5,287 nt of DNA from contig DBWN01000065.1 in the NCBI GenBank assembly GCA_002308935.1, positions 1-5,287 on the forward strand. The letters are read 5' to 3'. The notes below the pieces were generated by a model that had not been told where the DNA came from, ran no database searches, and saw only the letters and a program-made list of their open reading frames with translations. The DNA comes from Bacteroidales bacterium UBA1237. Lineage in GTDB: Bacteria; Bacteroidota; Bacteroidia; Bacteroidales; UBA932. A program made the translations under genes and the position numbers. Each line of letters starts with the position of its first letter. Positions within the stretch are counted from its first letter, which is position 1. Positions 1 through 5,287 of the stretch are shown here, piece by piece.

Positions 1-96
1 TCCTCCTGAAAAACGCCCTCGCCCTTGCGCCCCTGCCAAAAGCGGCAGGAGCACAAGAATGAGCGGCAGTAAGGTTTCTGGAAGTCTTTTCACCAT
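1..96 (-). CDS. N-terminal fragment of an exported protein (3' end outside window)
   Basis: The ATG at 96-94 opens a frame of 32 codons that reaches the left edge without a stop. The product begins MVKRLPETLLPLILVLLPLL and continues AGAQGRGRFSGG. This is a standard type I signal peptide: a short basic n-region (K3, R4), a leucine-rich hydrophobic core (about residues 9-20) and an A-x-A cleavage site (A21-G22-A23, cut before Q24). There is no lipobox cysteine, so it is a secreted or periplasmic/outer-membrane product, not a lipoprotein. It starts 20 nt after the stop of the M64 gene on the same strand, so it is probably the next gene of the operon. The ribosome site is poor: GGAA (103-100) is only 3 nt from the ATG, which is not unusual in Bacteroidota. 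Codon 2 is GTG, an alternative but less likely start. The visible part is too short to assign a family. Confidence 0.78.
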   Translation of the reverse strand, partial: MVKRLPETLLPLILVLLPLLAGAQGRGRFSGG

Positions 97-116
97 CTGT
101 TCCGGATAGGGGAATG

Positions 117-3100
117 TTAACGCTTACTTTGCTTTTCCCTTTCAGCCTTGCCTCTTTGGTAGACCGTCTCCCAAGGCTCTTTGACTATGACCGGAGCATG
201 GAGGTGGGGAAGTGCGCTCTTCACACCGATTCCGGCAGTGGAGGCTGATGCGTTCTTTCCGATGTTGGTCTTCTGGTCATACGAGACGAAGTCCTCGTAA
301 TTGTACTCCCAACTGTCGCCGTATGCCAGTTTGTGGATTCTGTACCATATGGCTTCCCTCGAAGGAGCATTGAATCCTCCGGTATTGTGCCTCATGATAC
401 TGTTCTCGGTGGGACGGTAGGCTCCTGTCCAATAAGTGCAGGCTCCCTCAAACACTCCGAGATTGTCGGATGCGTACCTTGAGTCGTTTAAGAACTTTGC
501 CCACTTGACTGCAGAAGGATCGGAAGTGAAATCAACATTCTTCCACCATCCGTAAGGTTCCCAGTTCTTATGGCTGGATATCTCTTCCTCAGGCATTTGC
601 CCCAGATCCTGGTATGCGTACTCGTCTGCGAGCTTTCCGAAACCGTGGCCTCCGGCCTCATGATGGACGAGTTGAGCCAGGACTTCCTCATACTGCCCCA
701 GCGGGAAGTATGCGACAGAGACGCCTTGCCCGTAGTCGCCTGAGCTGTTGTGATACATGTAGCAGGTTCCGGCGTAGGTGGGGGAGTTCATTGCCACTAT
801 GATAAGGGAGCTGCTCATTTGGTCGCTGGAGATCACTTTGAGGGCATAATCCATACACTTCGAATCATCTCCTCCAACGTGTGTACCTTGCCCGAAGAAG
901 GTGCTCAGAGACTGTCCGTCATGTTCATATCCTTCAGTCATTGAAACCACGTTGACCGCGTAGACGTTGAACAGGTTACGGTAAGTGGTGTAGGGCTCTT
1001 CAGAGAAGAACGCCTCCATCATCTTGTTCATGGTCGCAAGGTATGTCCCGTCTTCAATCTGCCTGTCGGAGAATGCGTCTCCCATGAGAATGAGGTTGAT
1101 GCCGTTCCCTTCAGTCGCTTTCTGGAGAGTCGTCACCTGACCGTCTTTAGAATAGTCTGTGGAAACATAGTAACCAGGATCGAACGGGTCAAGGTCATCG
1201 TAATGGTAAGGAGTGAAATAGTCCTTGTATACTTCCCAGGTGGAACTGTTCTGGTAAAGAGAGAGTGTCGACTCGGGAACATACATCTTGACGCCGGCAG
1301 GGGCACCGCCCGGAATCTTTGAGATTCCTCTGATGGAAGGCGGATAGTATGACCGGAAATAGACGGACTTGAGAGCATCGTCCCCTTCGAAAGGATCATC
1401 ATATAGCTCGAATTGTTCAAGACCCGCAGAAAAGACTATCTCTTCAAGATAAGGCTGGCCTGCAACTCCAGGATATTTGATCTCCTTTACATTGTCTCCC
1501 ATCTTGAGTGTCCGGAGATTCTTAATGTAAGAGAGGACTCCCGCACTTATCTTGGTTACTTCTTCAGGGACGGTGTAATTCTCTGTCCCGAGAGTGGTGA
1601 CAGCCATAAGGTCTCCTCTTACTACAAGTGAATGGTGGTCTTCAGAAGAGAATGTCCCGTAGAAGTATTCCATATTGTCGGGCATGAAATACCCTCCGTC
1701 CCAACCGTCTTCCTGAAGGCTTTTCAGGGTAGATGGGAAAGTAAGGCTCTTGAGGTTGTTTCTGCCTTTTAGGCTGCCGAAGTTGATTCTTTCGATTCCT
1801 TCAGGGATGGTATAATCCGTCAGATCCGCTCCCGCAAATATTTTAACCCCATTCTCTATCCGTAAGAACACTCCATCCTCGCTGACGCAGGGGCTGTTTC
1901 CTCTGAACCTGAGCAGTGATTGACAGTCGACAAGAAAATCGCTGGGAGTATAATAGAAACTTGTCTCATTGTATGTTGAAGGCAGAGTTACGTATTGGAG
2001 ATTGGGGCATTGTCTGAAATTGTCGTGCCCGAAATGTTGGAAACCTTCAGGGAAGATCACTTCCTTGAGAGGCTGGATGTTGGAGAAAAGATAATTGGCC
2101 AAGGAAACGGTCCCTTCCGGGATTTCAAGGATTTCTCCGATGGCGCTATTGGCATATGTGACAAGCACTCCGTCAAGGACGATGGCTTTTTCATCAGCAG
2201 TCGCCTTCTTTCCGTATATGCGTGTCAGATTGGAAGATTGCAGCGCTCCTTCACTGACACTCTTGAGATTGTCCGGTACATGGAAGGACTCATAAATACC
2301 TCCCAAACAATAGAATCCGATAAACTCTACTGTGTTCGGGAGATGGATTTCCGTGAGGTTGTAGTCAGTGAATCTTGCGTAATAATCATTCTCCGAACCG
2401 ATAGAGGTCAAAGCTCCGTCAAAAGTGATGATACCTTTGCCGTTCTCATAAGTGTGTGAAACTACTGCACGGTCGAATGCAGCATTGCTGATATCGATCA
2501 TCTGATCGTTTTTTGTAGAATACCATATCTGGTTATAAGGTATGTCATCAGGATCGATTTCTCCGGAACCGGTGCATTCGAAGGTGGGAATAGACCGCAC
2601 TTGTGACCTTTCGAAAACGATGTCTTTCGTCGTAGATCTCTCTACGATTCCATTGAAGGTTTCAATCAAGACCGTGAAGCCTCCTTTGTATGTTCCGGAA
2701 GGGATGACAATGAAATACTCCTGGGGAGTGTCCGGATCAAGTGAGGAGAGGTAGTCAAGTTTGAGAGTCACTTCATTTGATCCTCCTCCTTCCATCACCA
2801 GTTGCGGGAGATCAACGTATCCGGCCTTTATCTTGGCCTTGCCGCTTACCGGAATGCTTTCATCGTTCGCCCTGAAAGTTATGCTTTTGACCGCACCTTC
2901 ACCGACAAGGGAAAGCCTCAGTACTGAGCAGAGGTTCTTGAACTGCAGATCTTGTGTCTCGCTGAAGGCTACCATAGGGAACGCCCCCTCTGCGAAGGAG
3001 GCTCCTTCGGGAGCGACCTGTTCCGAAGGCAGGGTCACGGTAAGGTACTCCCCGGAAATCCCCTCGGCTCCGCTGAAAGGATAGTATGCGAAGTAGCTGC

Positions 3101-3392
3101 TTCCGAATTGCTTCCCTCCAAAGGTCCCTTTGATGGAACCTTCTCCTTCCTTGAGGGTGTATTCGTCAGCATAAGTGTGGCCGTCGATGAATACTGCTAT
3201 CTTATCACTCTGCGACCAGTACGGGTAATATATCCCGTCTTCCGGGGCAGACAGGTGGGTCTTGGTGTCCGCTTTGCCTTCGAGGGTTGCAGACAGGGTG
3301 TATTCCTTTTGGAAGGAAGTCTCTGTTTCATGCATCTGACATCCGGAGAAGATCAGAAGCGCTATAGCTGAGCAAGTGTATATCTTTTTCAT
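117..3392 (-). CDS. Predicted surface lipoprotein: fimbrillin-like module, BspA-type LRRs and M64 metallopeptidase
   Basis: Complete, 1091 residues, TAA stop. The ATG is supported by AAGGAG 7 nt upstream and by a lipoprotein signal peptide with lipobox FSGC (C18). Residues about 25-275 resemble the Mfa/fimbrillin-like family (FPMVAFSE, FKNLCSVLRLSL, YFIVIPSGTYKGGFTVLI). Residues about 286-330 form the leader often seen before BspA repeats (VSHTYENGKGIITFDG). Residues about 345-725 are LRR_5/BspA-type repeats (LTEIHLPNTVEFIG, LKEVIFPEG, LKSLTFPSTLKSL), closing with the typical YVPESTLSLYQNSSTWEVYK. Residues about 740-1035 are a peptidase M64 domain: GINLILMGDAFSDRQ, then HHEAGGHGFGKLADEY (H910-Y925) and NSIMRHNTGGFNAPSREAIWYRI. 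H911, E912 and H916 are the likely zinc and catalytic residues; the third ligand is not clear. A charged tail ends in EREKQSKR. M64 is named for an IgA protease, but nothing here shows an IgA substrate. Residues after C18 (QMHETE) include acids, which would fit surface export. Cotranscription with both neighbours is likely. Confidence 0.93.
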   Translation of the reverse strand: MKKIYTCSAIALLIFSGCQMHETETSFQKEYTLSATLEGKADTKTHLSAPEDGIYYPYWSQSDKIAVFIDGHTYADEYTLKEGEGSIKGTFGGKQFGSSYFAYYPFSGAEGISGEYLTVTLPSEQVAPEGASFAEGAFPMVAFSETQDLQFKNLCSVLRLSLVGEGAVKSITFRANDESIPVSGKAKIKAGYVDLPQLVMEGGGSNEVTLKLDYLSSLDPDTPQEYFIVIPSGTYKGGFTVLIETFNGIVERSTTKDIVFERSQVRSIPTFECTGSGEIDPDDIPYNQIWYSTKNDQMIDISNAAFDRAVVSHTYENGKGIITFDGALTSIGSENDYYARFTDYNLTEIHLPNTVEFIGFYCLGGIYESFHVPDNLKSVSEGALQSSNLTRIYGKKATADEKAIVLDGVLVTYANSAIGEILEIPEGTVSLANYLFSNIQPLKEVIFPEGFQHFGHDNFRQCPNLQYVTLPSTYNETSFYYTPSDFLVDCQSLLRFRGNSPCVSEDGVFLRIENGVKIFAGADLTDYTIPEGIERINFGSLKGRNNLKSLTFPSTLKSLQEDGWDGGYFMPDNMEYFYGTFSSEDHHSLVVRGDLMAVTTLGTENYTVPEEVTKISAGVLSYIKNLRTLKMGDNVKEIKYPGVAGQPYLEEIVFSAGLEQFELYDDPFEGDDALKSVYFRSYYPPSIRGISKIPGGAPAGVKMYVPESTLSLYQNSSTWEVYKDYFTPYHYDDLDPFDPGYYVSTDYSKDGQVTTLQKATEGNGINLILMGDAFSDRQIEDGTYLATMNKMMEAFFSEEPYTTYRNLFNVYAVNVVSMTEGYEHDGQSLSTFFGQGTHVGGDDSKCMDYALKVISSDQMSSSLIIVAMNSPTYAGTCYMYHNSSGDYGQGVSVAYFPLGQYEEVLAQLVHHEAGGHGFGKLADEYAYQDLGQMPEEEISSHKNWEPYGWWKNVDFTSDPSAVKWAKFLNDSRYASDNLGVFEGACTYWTGAYRPTENSIMRHNTGGFNAPSREAIWYRIHKLAYGDSWEYNYEDFVSYDQKTNIGKNASASTAGIGVKSALPHLHAPVIVKEPWETVYQRGKAEREKQSKR
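618..662 (-). other. M64 zinc-binding motif HEAGGHGFGKLADEY
   Basis: Residues 911-925 of the lipoprotein. H911 and H916 with E912 fit a metal-binding helix, followed by the DEY that is characteristic of M64 peptidases. The two histidines are five residues apart (HExxGH) where classical HExxH peptidases have four. H910 just before gives an HHE run, so ligand assignment is tentative. The codons were re-read on the reverse complement and the frame is intact. Confidence 0.8.
1203..2537 (-). repeat. BspA-type leucine-rich repeat coding region
   Basis: This part of the lipoprotein gene (residues about 286-730) encodes degenerate repeats of roughly 20-25 residues with a core like Lxx(I/V)xxPxx(V/L)xxIxxxxF. 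Clear copies begin at LTEIHLPNT, YESFHVPDN, LKEVIFPEG, LQYVTLPST, LKSLTFPST, LRTLKMGDN and LEEIVFSAG. The repeats have diverged at the DNA level, so I see no tandem DNA repeat. Such solenoids usually mediate protein or host-surface binding; the ligand here is unknown. Confidence 0.8.
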
Positions 3393-3399
3393 GGTCTTT

Positions 3400-3405
3400 C
3401 TCCTT
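3400..3405 (-). promoter_or_regulatory. Shine-Dalgarno sequence for the M64 lipoprotein gene
   Basis: On the minus strand the 14-nt gap between the TAA of the upstream gene (3409-3407) and the ATG (3392-3390) contains AAGGAG, spaced 7 nt from the ATG. It fixes the start codon. The A run of the stop codon merges into it, so a ribosome terminating on the upstream gene ends almost on top of this site, which favours cotranscription and possibly translational coupling. Confidence 0.75.
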
Positions 3406-3406
3406 T

Positions 3407-5287
3407 TTACATGTCAATATCTTCTCCGGGAAGTATTCCCTCGTTTCCTCCTGTTCCGGATTCTGCACTTTCAAGCGGCATGCTCTGTCCCACCTTGGCG
3501 GTCCAGCAGTTGTCCACATAGAAAGTTCCGAAATCACGTGTCCTTATAGGAGTCCTTGAACCGTACTCGGCCTGGATGAATACCAGTACCCTCATGTTGG
3601 AAAGGTCGTACTCTTCCGGAACGTTGACTGAGTATGCGAACGAGCGGACTGAGTAATCATCTGTGATGGTGAAATCATCACCATTGATGTTTGTCAGGCT
3701 CATCCTTGCGATGTTGTTGTGCTGGTAGTCGCTGGAGGATTCTCCTTCGTAGTTTATCTGATTGCCAAAGATGTTGTCTTCAACAAGGAAGACATGGATC
3801 TTGTAATTGCCGGAGTACTTGACAAAGGCATCGATGTCGATTGTCAAGTCCCTTCCGTTAAGGCTTGAGGACATCGTCAGTCCTGTCGCCGTCCCGTAGT
3901 TCTGCTCAGTTTCTTTGGCTGTGGCGATAATGAGTTCAGAGGTTTCCTCTATTTCTTTGTTGTTGATGATTGTCCTTCCGTCTACAAGCCCTGTAGGGAA
4001 AGAGTTTACTCCATACTTGTATCTTAGCTGCAGTATCTCATCGAAAGCCAGATCGCTGTCGGAGTCATGTACGGCCAGATGAAGAAGTTTGTCAGGATAC
4101 TTCTGTTGAGCGAGACTGATGGTTTTGTTCATTCTCGGGCACCAACCGCACCAGGTTGCCGTGAATCTCATGAAGAGAGAACGGTGATAGAAGTTCTTGT
4201 CTTTCCATTCATCAGCGTTGAAGTCCTTCTTGCTGCTCTGAGCGACATTCACGGTCTTCGTGATGGTGCCGTCCGAGGACTTCACCGTGAGGTGTGCGAC
4301 CCTTGAGGAAGAAGAAGTGTTCTTCGTCGCCTTTACGGTGATGGCGGTTATGCCGCTGTTCCCTCCCGTGGCGGAGACAGTACACCATGACTGGTCACTG
4401 GAGAGGGTCCATGCGGTGTTGGAATTGATGTTCAGCGTGTGTTCCCCTCCGTCTGAAATGAAAGAGAGAGACACCGTCGACACCTCTATGGCGGGGCCTG
4501 AGCCTAGGGACTTCTGCACCACGGTTGCGGGGACGCACTGCTGGTCTTCGTTGCAGAATACTATCGTTCCGGTCCTGTCCTCGTTCCCGGAGTACATGTC
4601 CACTGTGAAGTGATGCCTTATGGTGTTCCCTGAGTTCGGCAGGGTCTCGGTTTCACCTTCATGTATCCAGGAAGGGGTGCTGCTGAGGCTGTACTCCAGT
4701 GTCGACTCGACGTCGAATTGGATTTCACCGCCGGCGGCAGTCACCTCAATCTCCGAAGGAGTGATAGTGAACACCTCGGAATAACCGTCCTGGATGAAAT
4801 CGACAACGGCGCTCATGCCGGAAGTCGTCTTGAAGACTATCTGTCCGCTCTTGGGTTCACTGTCGAAGTTGATTTCCGAAGAGAAAGTGTGGATCCAGGT
4901 GTCCTGTTCGGAATCGGATTTGACCTTGGATACGGCCTTTACACGGTCGGGGGTGGATTCAATGGAATAATCCATGGTCGTACTGACGCTGATGGTGAAG
5001 GAAGTCACCCTGGCTCCTATCTGGACAGAAGTGGGGCTGATCTTGAACAATCCGTCACCGTCGGTGGGCTGTGATGCCGGACCTCCGATGAGAACGGGGT
5101 AATTGTTGTCGTAGATGATGTCCCAACCGCTGTACTGCTGCGTCGCTCTGTTTTCGTAAGCCCAGGAGTTGAGCGCTCCCAGGATATGTGTATGGATCAC
5201 TCCTGTAGTCTGTGCGTAGAGGAGCATTCCGGTGTCTCCTCCCTTGAGTCCGGCTTCGGTCAGGGCGAACATGTCTTTGGAAACGCC
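3407..5287 (-). CDS. BACON-repeat, thioredoxin-fold, Omp28-like envelope protein (5' end outside window)
   Basis: Partial gene; the frame is open to the right edge. Residues here are counted from the first in-window ATG (5272-5270), which is probably internal: five more codons (GVSKD) precede it, no Shine-Dalgarno lies before it and no signal peptide follows. Residues 1-75 are unrecognised. Residues about 76-165, 168-255 and 262-346 are three BACON-like beta-sandwich domains; the third shows the usual pattern best (SNTAWTLSS, SWCTVS, then a VNVAQSS end). Residues about 355-455 form a thioredoxin fold with FTATWCGWCPRM (C375, C378) and a probable cis-proline in SFPTG (P426). Residues about 460-590 resemble Omp28 (FLVEDN, then YQHNNIARMSLTNINGDDF). 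The tail is acidic and no T9SS C-terminal domain is visible. C240 and C246 lie on one hairpin and could pair. Inferred role: exported thiol-disulfide protein, with BACON domains possibly binding glycan or protein. Substrate unknown. It is the first visible gene of the probable operon. Confidence 0.88.
   Translation of the reverse strand, partial: GVSKDMFALTEAGLKGGDTGMLLYAQTTGVIHTHILGALNSWAYENRATQQYSGWDIIYDNNYPVLIGGPASQPTDGDGLFKISPTSVQIGARVTSFTISVSTTMDYSIESTPDRVKAVSKVKSDSEQDTWIHTFSSEINFDSEPKSGQIVFKTTSGMSAVVDFIQDGYSEVFTITPSEIEVTAAGGEIQFDVESTLEYSLSSTPSWIHEGETETLPNSGNTIRHHFTVDMYSGNEDRTGTIVFCNEDQQCVPATVVQKSLGSGPAIEVSTVSLSFISDGGEHTLNINSNTAWTLSSDQSWCTVSATGGNSGITAITVKATKNTSSSSRVAHLTVKSSDGTITKTVNVAQSSKKDFNADEWKDKNFYHRSLFMRFTATWCGWCPRMNKTISLAQQKYPDKLLHLAVHDSDSDLAFDEILQLRYKYGVNSFPTGLVDGRTIINNKEIEETSELIIATAKETEQNYGTATGLTMSSSLNGRDLTIDIDAFVKYSGNYKIHVFLVEDNIFGNQINYEGESSSDYQHNNIARMSLTNINGDDFTITDDYSVRSFAYSVNVPEEYDLSNMRVLVFIQAEYGSRTPIRTRDFGTFYVDNCWTAKVGQSMPLESAESGTGGNEGILPGEDIDM
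4139..4150 (-). other. CGWC redox motif of the thioredoxin domain
   Basis: Codons 375-378 (counted from the in-window ATG) encode C-G-W-C, preceded by TATW and followed by PRM. This is a thioredoxin-type CxxC active site with both cysteines present, so the domain is predicted to be redox competent. The dipeptide between the cysteines (GW) differs from the GP of cytoplasmic thioredoxin. Whether it oxidises, reduces or isomerises disulfides cannot be read from the motif. Confidence 0.82.

Noticed and set aside
32..49. Inverted repeat cctgcc / ggcagg with a 6-nt loop, as a possible terminator
   Set aside because: Only a 6-bp stem, it lies inside the signal-peptide codons of the third gene, and no T-run follows on the minus strand.
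97..116. Promoter or terminator between the peptidase gene and the third gene
   Set aside because: The gap is only 20 nt, with no hairpin and no room for the Bacteroidota -33/-7 promoter elements; a promoter inside the preceding gene cannot be excluded.
1995..2459. 154-codon open frame on the plus strand
   Set aside because: It lies wholly antisense to the LRR region of the lipoprotein gene, has no recognisable motif or signal, and is explained as a shadow of a long real gene.
2952..3371. 139-codon open frame on the plus strand
   Set aside because: Antisense to the fimbrillin-like module, no family resemblance and no ribosome site; a shadow frame.
117..3392. Calling the peptidase an IgA protease
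   Set aside because: The family name comes from one characterised member. Nothing in this sequence points to IgA as the substrate.
4661..5074. 137-codon open frame on the plus strand
   Set aside because: Antisense to the BACON domains, which are clearly coding on the minus strand; composition looks like a reverse-complement shadow.
5270..5272. ATG as the true start of the BACON/Omp28 gene
   Set aside because: The frame is open upstream to the window edge, there is no Shine-Dalgarno before it, and the sequence after it is not a signal peptide although the protein should be exported.
1..5287. Type IX secretion C-terminal domain, mobile element, CRISPR array or RNA gene
   Set aside because: Neither complete C-terminus shows a T9SS sorting domain. 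No terminal inverted repeats, transposase motifs, regular direct repeats or tRNA/rRNA-like segments were seen on either strand.

Overview
The window looks like a stretch of a Bacteroidales (Bacteroidota) chromosome, probably from a gut or rumen lineage. The evidence is protein architecture: a lipoprotein with a fimbrillin-like N-terminal module, BspA-type leucine-rich repeats, BACON domains, an Omp28-like thioredoxin protein and an M64-family peptidase are all typical of that order. Base composition looks close to balanced by eye. I cannot name a genus.

All detectable coding sequence is on the minus strand, so transcription runs right to left. (1) 5287-3407 is the 3' part of a gene whose start lies beyond the right edge. 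It encodes an unrecognised N-terminal segment, three BACON-like beta-sandwich domains, a thioredoxin fold with a CGWC motif and an Omp28-like C-terminal domain. (2) After a 14-nt gap that holds a strong Shine-Dalgarno sequence, 3392-117 encodes a complete 1091-residue predicted lipoprotein: fimbrillin-like module, BspA-type LRR region, then an M64 metallopeptidase domain with an HEAGGH zinc-binding motif. (3) After a 20-nt gap, 96-1 is the first 32 codons of a third gene. It encodes a clear type I signal peptide and then runs off the left edge. The window has no intergenic stretch longer than 20 nt, and I see no RNA gene, mobile element, CRISPR array, terminator or promoter.

The spacing suggests a single operon for exported proteins. 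A reasonable but unproven reading is a cell-envelope proteolysis unit. The LRR and fimbrillin-like modules would hold or target the peptidase at the surface. The thioredoxin/Omp28 protein could act on disulfides in the cysteine-containing peptidase or in its substrates. The third gene encodes another exported product of unknown type. The individual families are known. What deserves a second look is the module fusion, the gene pairing and the six-residue HExxGH-type zinc motif.
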